Assembly (NCBI RefSeq): GCF_023074185.1
Contig: NZ_JADPKY010000096.1
Span: 1 to 53,834, forward strand
DNA from: Bradyrhizobium sp. 132
GTDB lineage: Bacteria; Pseudomonadota; Alphaproteobacteria; Rhizobiales; Xanthobacteraceae
Reading direction: 5' to 3'
DNA length: 53,834 nucleotides
Part shown: positions 45,003 to 53,834 of the stretch, piece after piece
How positions within the stretch are numbered: the first letter of the stretch is position 1
Layout of the letters: every line of letters starts with the position of its first letter
The notes under the pieces: generated by a model
Seen by the model: the letters and a program-made list of their open reading frames with translations, nothing else
Database searches by the model: none
Told to the model about the DNA's origin: nothing
Translations under genes and position numbers: made by a program

Positions 45003-47457
45003 AGAAATCGAAATTGTCGAGTTCCGTGGAATTCGTCATCTCAAGCGCTCGTTGGGCCGAAGGAGTTTTGGCATTGCGGGGCCGAACGGTACTGGCAAGA
45101 GCGGCATCGTGGATGCGATCGAATTTGCCCTCACCGGAAACATCACTCGTCTCGGCGGCGCGGGCACGGCGGAGCTGAGTGTCAAGGCGCACGCTCCACA
45201 TGTCGACGCGAGCAAAAAGCCCGAAACCGCGCTCGTTCGCCTGCAGGTCTATGCGCCCGCTCTCAAAAAGAGCTTCATAATCGAGCGGAGCGTCAAGAAT
45301 CCAGGCGCCGCGGTACTCAAGCCAAGCAGTGCTGAAACCAGGGCGCTTCTGGCGCAGCTCGAAACCCATCCTGAGTTTGCCCTGTCTCGTCGAGAAATCA
45401 TCAAATATATTCTCGTTCCTGCAGGCAAACGATCACAATACGTCCAAGAGCTGCTGCGCCTTGATCAGCTCGAAAAGCTGCGGGTCTCACTCCAACGCGT
45501 CGCCAACGATGCAAAACGCGACCACGGAAGGGCCGAGGTGGAGGATCGGCGGAGCAAGTCCGATTTCTTTCACCATCTCGGCATTGCCACTCCAAACAAA
45601 ACTGATCTGCTTGCTTCTGTAAATGCTCGTCGAGCTGTGCTGAAGCTCGATCCTGTGGCGGACCTCGCGCCGGAAAATGCCTTGAAGGTAGGCATCAATC
45701 CAGATGCCGAGCACGAGGCGTCGCAGCCATTCTCCAAGCTCGGCGCCAAGAATGACCTTGCGAGCTTCCTGAAGAGGCTGGCTGTCTCGCAGGAAATAAC
45801 CATAACCGGCGCAAAGTCGGATGCAGTCGGCGCTCTCGCCCAGCTCACGGACGATCCGGCTCTGTTAAGGGTTGTCAAGCAGCGCGCTTTGGTTGAGCGG
45901 GGTCTTGAGCTGGTCGAATGCGACGCTTGTCCACTGTGCGACGGTCCCTGGGAGATGGCCCTCCTGGCAACGCATCTTCAAGAGAAGATCGCAAAGGCAG
46001 ATGCGGCCTCGACGGCATTGAAGCAACTGGCCCTGGCGATCGACCCTCTCGCGGCTCACCTGCGGGCGATGGCGCTTGACGCGGGCAAAGTGGCCGAATG
46101 GTGCGAAAAGGCCAATCCTCCTATAGATGCCACGTCGCTGCGGTCCCACGCAAAGGCCCTCGACGGTGACCGCGACACACTAGACAAGGTCGTCCGGGAC
46201 CCGGCAGCGATCGCCCACGCGCTGCAAGCCCTTGGTCGACTGGGGGCATCGCCCGCGGTCGAGTTGCTTCAGCCCGCCGATCGTCTGGCGGCCTATATCG
46301 AAACGCTCTCCGACCTTTCAAAGGAGGAAGAAGCCAAGGAATTCTTGATCGTTGCCCAGGAGAAATACGATCAATGCCGTGGGACGCAGCAGACCCTCAA
46401 TATCGCGGCCCAGCAGGCCGAAACAGCTTCTGCGGTGTTTAGCCACTACGGTACGGTCAGCACCGCAATGTTGGAAGGCATCTACGACAAGGTGCAGAAG
46501 GACTTCACCGAATACTACAGTTTCATCAACCGCGACGATGAGGCCAATTTCGAGGGCAAGCTCTCTGCATCATTGGGCAAACTGGCCTTCGATGTCGACT
46601 TTTACGGACGAGGCAGATTTCCTCCCGGGGCCTACCACAGCGAGGGCCATCAGGATGGCATGGGGCTTTGCCTCTATCTTGCACTGGTGAAGCACACGCT
46701 CGGCGATGGATTTACGCTTGCCGTCCTCGACGATGTGCTGATGTCGGTCGACGCCGGCCATCGTCGTGAGGTTTGCGCGCTCCTGAAGCAGAGATTTCCA
46801 AACACGCAGTTTGTCCTGACCACTCACGACGGCGTGTGGCTCAAGTTCATGCAGAGCGAAAAGCTGGTTCAGAGCACTCTTAGCTTTGGCGGCTGGACGG
46901 TCGACAGTGGCCCACAGGTCTGGAACGAGGGTCACGTCTGGACGCAGATCCAGAAACACCTTGCCAATGACAATGTATTTTTGGCGGCAGGGACTTTGCG
47001 ACGCTATCTGGAGTTCACCTCGACGATCCTTGCGGATAATCTGCGCGCTCGCATCGAATATCATGGAAACGGACAATACGACCTGGGCGATCTCTGGCCC
47101 GGGGTGTTAGCCGCATGGAAGGCCCGTCTCAAAGAGGCGCGCGACTCCGCCTCCTCGTGGGGGAAAAATATTCAGGATGCCGAAGCGCTCCAGATAGAAT
47201 CCAAAAAGCGGGTGGCGGCGACAAAGTCCGAAGAGTGGATGATCAACAAGGCGGTTCACTACAACGCCTGGGCGGACCTGCAATCGAAGGAATTCGCTGC
47301 GGTCGTGAGTTCGTTTCAACAATTGCTTCAACTGATGCAGTGCCCCAACACCGATTGCGGCGAATTCCTCTGCGTTTCGCCTATCAAGGGTGACAAGGAA
47401 GTCCTCCGCTGCAGTTGCAGCGCTGTCAGTCTCAACCTCGTGCCGAAGAAGAACTGA
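44989..47457 (+). CDS. SMC/Rad50-like AAA ATPase with CxxC hook and C-terminal zinc ribbon
   Basis: The protein has 822 residues from the ATG at 44989, or 828 from 44971. The N-terminus has a RecF/SMC strand (EEIEIVEFRGIRHLK) and Walker A GPNGTGKSGIVDAIEF. The middle has helices with a CPLC pair (VECDACPLCDGPWEM), like a Rad50 zinc hook. A signature-like SEGHQDGMGLCLYLAL precedes Walker B FTLAVLDDVLMSVDAGHRRE and TTHDGVW. The last 40 residues form a second zinc site (CPNTDCGEFLC, then CSCSA). Such proteins clamp or process DNA. With the small partner gene and its accessory-region location, an anti-phage or anti-plasmid role is plausible but not shown. No nuclease domain is visible in either protein. 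Confidence 0.85.
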   Translation: MIQIEEIEIVEFRGIRHLKRSLGRRSFGIAGPNGTGKSGIVDAIEFALTGNITRLGGAGTAELSVKAHAPHVDASKKPETALVRLQVYAPALKKSFIIERSVKNPGAAVLKPSSAETRALLAQLETHPEFALSRREIIKYILVPAGKRSQYVQELLRLDQLEKLRVSLQRVANDAKRDHGRAEVEDRRSKSDFFHHLGIATPNKTDLLASVNARRAVLKLDPVADLAPENALKVGINPDAEHEASQPFSKLGAKNDLASFLKRLAVSQEITITGAKSDAVGALAQLTDDPALLRVVKQRALVERGLELVECDACPLCDGPWEMALLATHLQEKIAKADAASTALKQLALAIDPLAAHLRAMALDAGKVAEWCEKANPPIDATSLRSHAKALDGDRDTLDKVVRDPAAIAHALQALGRLGASPAVELLQPADRLAAYIETLSDLSKEEEAKEFLIVAQEKYDQCRGTQQTLNIAAQQAETASAVFSHYGTVSTAMLEGIYDKVQKDFTEYYSFINRDDEANFEGKLSASLGKLAFDVDFYGRGRFPPGAYHSEGHQDGMGLCLYLALVKHTLGDGFTLAVLDDVLMSVDAGHRREVCALLKQRFPNTQFVLTTHDGVWLKFMQSEKLVQSTLSFGGWTVDSGPQVWNEGHVWTQIQKHLANDNVFLAAGTLRRYLEFTSTILADNLRARIEYHGNGQYDLGDLWPGVLAAWKARLKEARDSASSWGKNIQDAEALQIESKKRVAATKSEEWMINKAVHYNAWADLQSKEFAAVVSSFQQLLQLMQCPNTDCGEFLCVSPIKGDKEVLRCSCSAVSLNLVPKKN

Positions 47458-48111
47458 TGCTCCTCGCCGGGCCCAGACCGTCGCTGACGCGTGTATGTGA
47501 ACCTGTGGCCACGCACCCTCGAGGCCGGACCATGCGGTGAAGTTGGTCCGCTCGTCGCCCCGCGCGGGCTCTGGATCGACCGGCAGCGCCGATGACGGAT
47601 CGCGATGATCGCGCATTCATTGTGGCCTGACACCGCTATGATGATGGGCGCTGCACCTGGGGTTGGTGCCGACGATGATGGCCGCAGGGGTTCAGGATCA
47701 GGCCGCACGCCGGTCGGGGGCCGGCTTCTGCGCGGGCAGAAGGCCACTGAATCACGAACAGTGCATTCGCCGGACCGGCTGTCTTCGAAGCGATAAGCCG
47801 GCACCGGATGACCGCTGCGACCAAAGGTTCCGGCTTGCGGGTCTCTTTGCCGGTTACCTATCACCTTATACGCCCGTGCTCCGGTCTGAACCTGATTGTG
47901 ATAGAGTTCCCAGACATTGACTTGATGCCTTTGAGAGATGCGTCACGCGAAGCGTAGTGGCGGACCAAGTTGGTCAAGAGGTGCGGGCTCCAGCCGGGAT
48001 GGCGATCTTCAGCGGCGCGCGCCGGTCCGCGTGCAATGGCGTAACTGGTCATCAGAGAGCCCGACGACGGTCCTGCCGTGTAGCTCGCGCGTCATTTCAG
48101 GGCGTCACAGC
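47458..48111. other. Gap between the ATPase and P450 genes
   Basis: About 650 bp between convergent genes. A minus-strand frame at 47636-47824 reads ASKTAGPANALFVIQWPSAR, which looks partly protein-like, but I cannot name it and it overlaps other frames. Otherwise nothing is seen. Confidence 0.4.
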
Positions 48112-49365
48112 CTAGACTATGATTCGGACAGGGAGTGCGGAATAACCGTGCACGAAGTTCGATGCAACGCGCTCCGGATCGCCAACGACCTCGACCTCCA
48201 TGCGTTTATTCAGTATCTCCTCCCAGAGGATTTTAAGCTGCAGCCGCGCGAGATGTCGACCAAGGCAACGATGGATGCCGTATCCGAACGAGAGATGTTG
48301 GCGCACGTTCTTGCGATCTATCGTAAATTTGTTGGCGTCTTCGATGACCTCATCGTCTCGGTTGCCAGAGATGTACCACATTACAACCTTGTCGCCTCGC
48401 CTGATTTGTTTGCCTCCCATGATAATGTCCGCGGTAGCGTTGCGGCGCATATGTGCGATGGGCGTTTGGTATCGAATAATCTCGGACACAGCGCTCGACA
48501 CCAAGGCGGGATTATCTCGTAGCTTTCGTAGCTCGGAGGGGTGCTGGTTCATGAACAGCAGGCCACCGGTGATCGAATTGCGCGTGGTGTCGTTGCCCCC
48601 CACGATCAGTAGAATGAGATTGCCAAGAAACTCACGTGGCTCCATATGCCGAGTCCCGGACGAGTGCGCCATCATCGAAATGAGATCAAATCGTGGCTCG
48701 GCATTTATCCGCTCCCGCCAAAGCCGAGTAAAATATGTCAAGCACTCGGACAGAATTGCGCTTCGCTTGCCCCAGCTGTCGATCGCCTGCCCAACCGTCG
48801 GCGCTGCAACGGCTACGTCCGACCAGTACGTCAGGAGCCGGCGATCCGCGAACGGAAAGTCGAAAAGTGTGGCCAGCATCTGCGTCGTCAACTCGATCGA
48901 GACCATATCGACCCAGTTGAAGGCTTCATTGCGCGGCAGGCCATCAAGGATTGTTCTAGCGCGACTGCGGATTAATCCCTCGAGTTTTTCCAAATTGTCC
49001 GGTGCGAGTATCGGACTTACGGTGTTGCGCTGCGCGGCATGTTTGGGAGGACCTGCCTTGATAAAACTCGGTGTCCAATGTTCCTCGGGCACGTCGAGGA
49101 TCGTGACACCTTGCTCTGACGAGAATATTATATGATTTGTATCGACGGCCACGATATCGCGGTATCTCGTTATCGACCAATATGCTCCGTATGGGCTGTC
49201 TTGGCAGTGGTGAACGGGATCTTCCCTTCGCAGCCGCTCGAAGCAGGGCCATAAGCTATCATCTTGAAATCGTCTAGGTTCGCTTACATCTAGATCTCTC
49301 AACGGGATGCCGCGCACATCTTCGCCTCCGCGCACGTTAAAGGGCGTTTTCATGACCGTGTCCAT
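48112..49365 (-). CDS. Cytochrome P450
   Basis: This is a 417-residue soluble bacterial P450. The haem-binding cysteine is in FGYGIHRCLGRHLAR near residue 360, the I-helix oxygen motif is GGNDTTRN, and the ExxR motif is SEIIR. There is no membrane anchor, so it needs a separate ferredoxin and reductase, neither of which is in the window. It resembles P450s found on rhizobial symbiosis plasmids and islands (for example the CYP127 type), but the subfamily is from memory and uncertain. The gene is alone; the substrate may be a terpenoid or plant aromatic. Confidence 0.92.
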   Translation of the reverse strand: MDTVMKTPFNVRGGEDVRGIPLRDLDVSEPRRFQDDSLWPCFERLRREDPVHHCQDSPYGAYWSITRYRDIVAVDTNHIIFSSEQGVTILDVPEEHWTPSFIKAGPPKHAAQRNTVSPILAPDNLEKLEGLIRSRARTILDGLPRNEAFNWVDMVSIELTTQMLATLFDFPFADRRLLTYWSDVAVAAPTVGQAIDSWGKRSAILSECLTYFTRLWRERINAEPRFDLISMMAHSSGTRHMEPREFLGNLILLIVGGNDTTRNSITGGLLFMNQHPSELRKLRDNPALVSSAVSEIIRYQTPIAHMRRNATADIIMGGKQIRRGDKVVMWYISGNRDDEVIEDANKFTIDRKNVRQHLSFGYGIHRCLGRHLARLQLKILWEEILNKRMEVEVVGDPERVASNFVHGYSALPVRIIV

Positions 49366-50182
49366 TTGGTCTTTTCTCTTTGGAGAACCCGATCTCGACA
49401 GGTCGTAACCGCATGGATTGCGTGCCGAGTGCTTCAGTTGGGAAGAGCTTCTCGCCGAAGCGGCAAAGAATATTCAAAAAACTCAGCGGCGCCCCCTACC
49501 AGTTCCGGCAGGAGCGAGATCGCCGCCACTTTGTCTATGCGAGCGGAACGCCGCCAGATGAGTCGGCCACGTCTCATTGCGGAAGACTCGCGGCGGCCCG
49601 CTTGAATTGTGGCCGCTGCGAAATAGGGCCTGACTTCGGCATGCTCAATCTCAACAACGCGATCGGGCAGGGGACCGACGCGGTGGTCGCGGTCGCGCGT
49701 TCAATCAAACAGAAGATGGAGATGTTTGGACGGCGCTTGGGCAATGTTCCAGCGGCATGTCCAAGACCAAAGCACCAATTCCTTCGGCGCCTTGCGCGCC
49801 ATCAAATAACCAACTGATCCGACCCAAGCACGGCCTTGGCCGCCGCGGCTTCACCATCTACTATCCTCGCCGCTGGTGCTGCTAGGAACGTGCTCCCACT
49901 TTACTTCCTTTGATAAAGGGCATCGTCTAGCTCGCTCGTGTGGTCAGGCGTGTGCTCCCGATCTGTGCCAGGAGCTCGTCAATAGTTAGGCACGGCGCCT
50001 CTGGCGCGACGCTCTGCGCTTCTCCGGCAGTACAGGGATCGGAATGCGGAAGTGAAAAGACGCCCCCGCCCGCCAGCCCGCCCTACACCCGGAAGGTGAT
50101 GCATGCGCTGTTGCTGGAACACGTGACTGGGCAAGCGTGCTCGCACATCGTGGCGGCCGGCCGCTAGAAACGGATTCCTGGG
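49366..50182. other. Region upstream of phage-like genes
   Basis: About 800 bp with no certain gene. The plus frame 49380-49817 (GKSFSPKRQRIFKKLSGAPY, MLNLNNAIGQGTDAVVAVAR) has a protein-like composition, but I recognise no family. It may be decayed phage or mobile DNA. Confidence 0.4.
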
Positions 50183-50710
50183 TTGAAGCATACCGGAAAA
50201 GACAACTACGCCTGGTTGTTCAAGGGCGAGACGATTTTCTGCCTGGCGTCGGGCCCGAGCCTCACGGCGGAGATCTGCCAGCGTGTGCGCGGCCGGCGGT
50301 CGATCGCCATCAACTCGTCGGCCGTGCTGGCGCCCTGGGCGAGCGTGCTGTTCTTCACGGATTCCGGCTGGTACGAGCCGCGGCGCCAGCTGGTGGCGAA
50401 CTGGGATGGCCTGGTGATCTCGATGTCGCGAACGGCGAAGCGCGAGATGCCGGACAAGGTCAAGCGCGTACAAGGCGAGGGCGACCCCCAGGCGCTGCGC
50501 ATCGTCGCGGACCGGGAGCACTGCCACGACGAGTACAAGGGCTCGGCCCGCGATTCCGAGATCTATCAGCGCGAATTCGTTCCGGGCTTTGCAGGCTGGG
50601 ACGAGGCCGCACGCGCCGTCGGCGTCGAAGTCATCGACGCGACTGAAGGCAGCGCGCTGAAGGAGTTTCGGTTTGCGTCGCTCAACGACATCCTGAGATC
50701 GGCCGCTTGA
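50183..50710 (+). CDS. Phage-associated protein of unknown function
   Basis: This 175-residue protein starts at TTG. It contains a nucleotide-sugar or MptE-like motif at the N-terminus (KGETIFCLASGPSLTAEI, with GPS) and INSSAVLAPWASVLFFTDSG, typical of proteins that fetch a sugar or kinase substrate in phage-borne glycan genes. The C-terminus ends LNDILRSAA. The next gene, a phage tail-like SGNH protein, begins about 50 bp later. No catalytic activity can be assigned with certainty. Confidence 0.7.
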   Translation: MKHTGKDNYAWLFKGETIFCLASGPSLTAEICQRVRGRRSIAINSSAVLAPWASVLFFTDSGWYEPRRQLVANWDGLVISMSRTAKREMPDKVKRVQGEGDPQALRIVADREHCHDEYKGSARDSEIYQREFVPGFAGWDEAARAVGVEVIDATEGSALKEFRFASLNDILRSAA

Positions 50711-50756
50711 GCAAAATTTAAACATCGGGCTCTCCCGCGAGCAGATCCGGGCGGCA

Positions 50757-52066
50757 GTGCAGGCCGACTTCGTGGAGCTCTATGCCGCTTTGAATTCCGC
50801 GTACGGTACCAACCTGGTGCCGCGGCTTCTGAAGAGCGGGCTTTCTGACAGCCAGGTGCTGGACTTTACGCGGGCCAATTTTTCGGACCTCTATGCCGCG
50901 GTGAAGGCGCAGGGGCTCACCGGAGCTCCGCGCTATCTAAATGCTGGGCTCTCAAGCGATCAGTTGCGCGCCGCGACGCAGGCGAACTTCACTGACCTGT
51001 ACACACTCGTTGGAGGAGCGAGCAACATCCCGAACTTTATCAACTTCACGGGCATCAATTTATCAAAGTACCACTCAGCGCCGTACCCTAGATCAATACT
51101 AGGTCAAGGTAGTTCGGTTATGGCCGGACTTGGCTCAGGTTCTACGGGGGCCGGTGATGTTGACGCGGTTGTACACTCTTGGCTAAGCCAGCGCGCAACC
51201 GCGCTGCCGGGCGGTTCTTCGCAGTCGATGTTCGGCTCGCATAATCAACTCGCTGCGTTCGATGGTCGGTTGACGCTTACGGGAGGATGGACCAAGACCG
51301 GCTCCGACACGTCGCTCGGCGGCCCAATGTGGAACACGGGTCATTCCGGTGGACACATTCCTGTACAGCTACCCGACGCTAGCCGGTGGCGGGTTGGGGA
51401 CTTTAAATGTCAATATTGACGGCGGAACTAACACGCCGATCAATCAGGGACTAGCAAACGGTTTCGTCACGGCACCGGCGTTCACGACAACTCTTGGTTT
51501 GCACACGCTCAACCTTGATTGGGTATCCGGGGTAGTCTACGCGGCGCGGATCATCGCCTATAATTCGGCCATCCCGTCCCAGACATTTGTCTACAGTGCT
51601 GGGTGGTCATCATCGAAGGTTTCGAACTCGCTCAACGGCGCTGCCTCTTACAACCCGTATCCGGCGACAGCCACCTTGGCGGCTAACCTAAACTTCGTCG
51701 CGCACATGATTAACGATGCAGTTGCGTGGTACCGACATCCCCGGTGCCTACATTCCCAGCCTTCAGTCGATCAGCACGAACGTGCAGCCGAAAGGCTCTG
51801 TGATTTTCATGACGGAAAACGCCACTGATCCCGCGATCTCGGGCGTGTCGCTGGTGACACAGGCGGCTTATGCTGATGCTGTAATCACAGCGGCCCGATC
51901 GTTGAACGCGCCGCGCATAGACGTGTTTAGGCTCATGGGCACCTACGCAGAGATTACCGCGAGAGGACATGCGGCGGGCGATGGCTTCCACTTAAATGCT
52001 TTGGGGGAAACGCAGATTGCGGGATATAGCCAAATAGCCGTGCAGCCGGGCTTTATCTCGATCTGA
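50757..52066 (+). pseudogene. Phage tail-type protein with SGNH-hydrolase domain, two frameshifts
   Basis: The first part has three tandem ~37-residue repeats, each with GLS-x3-(L/V/I) and then A-x-F-x-(D/E)LY (QADFVELYAAL, RANFSDLYAAV, QANFTDLYTLV). A carboxyl-ester hydrolase of the SGNH type follows: block I GQGSSVMAGLGSGS, and block V GDGFHLNALGE (the Asp-x-x-His pair) at the end. The frame changes near 51360 (GHSGG to TFLYSYPTL) and again near 51720 (before TDIPGAYIPSLQ), so the protein is not made as one chain unless these are read errors. The start is uncertain; GTG 50757 is the first start codon, but repeat sequence is open a little upstream. Confidence 0.72.
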
Positions 52067-52131
52067 TACCCATCCATGTCTCGGGGACGAGTACAGCGTC
52101 GATCCTGGCTCGGCATTGCCGCTCGGAAACT

Positions 52132-52950
52132 TTAATTTCGGACGGGGACAAGAGATTGGATGCCGTAAACTTTGGCGAGTACGTTGATCAAGGAATAAGA
52201 CACGTTCTCCGCATCAGCATCGAATAGAACGCGAAGGGGGGCAGTGCGGAGGCGTCTCGGTTGTCGGCCAGATGCGAGTAAGTCCCAGGGCTGAACCGTA
52301 CTCCTCGATCTCCGGCATGGACATATCGAGTTCTGGGGCAAAGGAGTAGCTGTGAAAAAGCAGATTGCCGATCACACCGGTCGTGATTTGATGGTCGGGC
52401 CTTGCGTTGAGTGGTGAATGCTTCACGTCGTAGAGGGTTCTTGCAACGTGCGTGATGCGACCTCTCCATCGGTTAGGGTTTATCTTCGCAATCGAGATTT
52501 CCCAGCCGTCGATGGGATCTCTGGTTCTTCGGAAGTATCACGCTGCTTGGAAGGGATCGCCGCTGTACGGGGGGCGCGGAATTCGTAGACCATTGTGAAC
52601 ATGGTGATCCATGCCGCCAGAGACCTTGAAGCCCAGCGATCTAGAGTGGGCCAAGTAGCCTGCAGAAAAGGAACGATGTGCGGCTTTGCTCTTGTCTGCA
52701 ACCTGCTCATCCAGCCGCTGTTGCAACGTTCGCACACACAAGGGATCGTGTCGGTTAGCATGTCGCCATTCCAAATCCGTTCGGCGTGCAAAGTCCCACT
52801 GAATGAAGCCGTGTGCATTCGCTTCGAAAAGGCTCGTGAGACGTAGGATTGTATCCATTCGGCCCAAATGTGGTCGTGAGATAACGGCCCCCCTCCGCAG
52901 AAAACGCATGTCTTGGGTGTTTCGCCTATCGACATCGGCCTAAGTATCAT
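52132..52950 (-). pseudogene. HNH-type zinc-finger protein, frameshifted
   Basis: The N-terminal part has CVFCGGGPLSHDHIWAEW and CERCNSG, a Cys4 zinc site with an HxHxW segment as in HNH-related endonucleases. After SRLRR (52480) the frame stops, but the other frames go on as KINPNRWRG, HVARTLYDVKHSPLNARPD, LLFHSYSFAPELDMSMPE and FDADAENVSYSLINVLAKVY. The original protein was therefore about 270 residues and has two frameshifts. Whether it had nuclease activity cannot be told. Confidence 0.65.
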
Positions 52951-53039
52951 CTGGGGGCCCCTCCGAAGTGGCCACTAAAACACACGGGTCCTTCTCATCC
53001 AATCAGGGAGCCGCGCTGCGCGTATTCTCAAACAGCCGT

Positions 53040-53258
53040 TCACCCCTTTAGCCGCTTAAGCAACGCAACGCGCTCGTCGTTTAATTCGCGAAGATATTGA
53101 GCATTGGAAAGCTGCGTCTCCTGCCACTCGATGCGATCTTCCGCGGTCCAAAGGTAACACTCGCGATCGAAGCGTGCTTTTTCGGCATTATCGTATTCTG
53201 TGTAAAGTTTGATATCACGTTCCACCTGGTCCAGTTGTTCCTGGATAGTTCTTGGCAT
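53040..53258 (-). CDS. Small coiled-coil hypothetical protein
   Basis: This 72-residue, highly charged helical protein (QEQLDQVERDIKLYTEYDNA, NAQYLRELNDERVALLKRLK) is likely a short coiled coil. It has no Cys or membrane segment. It stands on the minus strand between the HNH-like pseudogene and the last partial gene; the frame and composition favour a real gene. Function unknown. Confidence 0.6.
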   Translation of the reverse strand: MPRTIQEQLDQVERDIKLYTEYDNAEKARFDRECYLWTAEDRIEWQETQLSNAQYLRELNDERVALLKRLKG

Positions 53259-53635
53259 CAGCCGTTCCCTTGGCCTAGCCTCCAGCCGGCGTTAGTTTTC
53301 GGCGCAATCTATGTGGCTAGCAACATGCGGTTCGCTCTCCTCGGTAGTTAGACGCATAGTTTGTTCGTAAAGGTTATTCCGTAAGATTGTCTTCATCTGC
53401 GCGACTGTCGATGCGACTTGGTTCGCGCAATGGCAGTCCTTCCACTCCCTCAGGGAGAGTTGGCCAAAATACAACCATACTCGGAGTACAGAACAGAGAG
53501 CGGCGACACAGAGCGCCGGCCGACTGCTACGGCCCGACTGCGGCGGGGGTTTCTCCTCCTTTACCCCGCCGCGCCCGAAATCAGATCTGCTGCAAACGGC
53601 ATCCTCTTCTTTTCTCGCGCAATCAAGGAACAGAA
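53259..53635. other. Intergenic region
   Basis: About 380 bp before the partial gene at the window edge. The plus frame ending at 53639 overlaps that gene's start by a few bases but shows no motif, so I do not call it. Confidence 0.4.
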
Positions 53636-53834
53636 TTGACAGTTCAAATCGGCGTCAATGGCCACTCCATGTTCGCCTCCGGGGCGTACCGCCAGATCAA
53701 TGACGAGGACGTCTTCAAGACGCTCGCCGCACATCAACTCAAGCGATACCGCCTGACCATTCCTCTGGCGGCTGACACTGATCCATGGGTAGCGACGCGC
53801 TTCACCTCGATCGTGGGCCTTGCCGCCAACTATG
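53636..53834 (+). CDS. Start of an unidentified protein, cut by the window edge
   Basis: From TTG 53636 the frame is open to the end: TVQIGVNGHSMFASGAYRQI, then FKTLAAHQLKRYRLTIPLAA. A run of IGVN-H...R-YR-x(I/L) suggests the first strands of a barrel-type glycoside hydrolase, but 66 codons are not enough to name it. A GGAA purine stretch lies shortly before the TTG. Confidence 0.45.
   Translation, partial: MTVQIGVNGHSMFASGAYRQINDEDVFKTLAAHQLKRYRLTIPLAADTDPWVATRFTSIVGLAANY

Noticed and set aside
47328..47864. 178-codon minus-strand frame
   Set aside because: Half of it lies antisense to the SMC-like ATPase C-terminus; it has Ser/Pro/Arg-rich shadow composition.
1..53834. CRISPR array, rRNA operon or replication origin
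   Set aside because: No regularly spaced repeats, no rRNA sequence and no DnaA-box or iteron cluster were seen.

Overview
The window looks like part of a rhizobial symbiosis island, most likely from Bradyrhizobium or a close relative. This is an inference from four things: GC-rich alphaproteobacterial coding style, a dense mixture of intact and broken insertion sequences (IS3, IS21, IS701, ISL3, IS30, IS5/IS1182-like) and a serine-recombinase element, a regulatory module typical of symbiosis integrative-conjugative elements (ICEs), and a NifA/sigma54 promoter in front of a metabolic gene. No nod, nif or fix structural gene is visible.

Layout. 1-5.3 kb is nested mobile DNA: an IS3 transposase split by a serine-recombinase element, which itself holds an IS21 istA fragment, followed by an IS701 element with a nonsense codon. 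5.3-14.4 kb is a minus-strand run of six intact genes: GHMP (threonine-type) kinase, cysteine-synthase-like PLP enzyme, ATP-grasp ligase, argininosuccinate-lyase-like enzyme, acyl-CoA synthetase and a FadB-like enzyme. The kinase, PLP enzyme and lyase match the logic proposed for 2,3-diaminobutyrate synthesis, and the ATP-grasp enzyme could couple the product to another acid. 15.3-18.0 kb has two NifA upstream sites, a consensus sigma54 promoter, a kamA-type radical SAM aminomutase and a broken ectB-like aminotransferase. 18.6-20.3 kb is a complete ISL3 element. 20.4-21.1 kb encodes an unknown GNAT-like protein.

21.3-28 kb and 33.5-44 kb carry phosphonate metabolism. There is a decayed biosynthetic pair (PEP mutase plus a PntC-like nucleotidyltransferase split by IS30), a CoA-transferase fused out of frame to a luxR remnant, and an alkaline-phosphatase-superfamily hydrolase. 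A phosphonoalanine-type catabolic set follows (LysR regulator, phosphonopyruvate hydrolase, aminotransferase with a one-base deletion). Decayed second copies of the aminotransferase and of the hydrolase lie near 42-44 kb, the hydrolase copy with an internal inversion. 31.3-33.2 kb holds a QseC-QseM-FseA-like ICE transfer switch, including a TCT-TTT-C site where +1 frameshifting would join the two FseA halves. A MATE exporter lies at 40.1 kb.

44.8-47.5 kb is a small gene overlapping an SMC/Rad50-like ATPase gene. 48.1-49.4 kb is a cytochrome P450. 50-53.8 kb has phage-like genes (a broken SGNH-hydrolase/tail-type gene, a broken HNH-like gene) and the start of a gene cut by the window edge.

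About half of the window is pseudogene or mobile DNA. The intact genes are the six-gene biosynthetic run, kamA, the FseA module, lysR, phosphonopyruvate hydrolase, the MATE exporter, the SMC-like pair and the P450.
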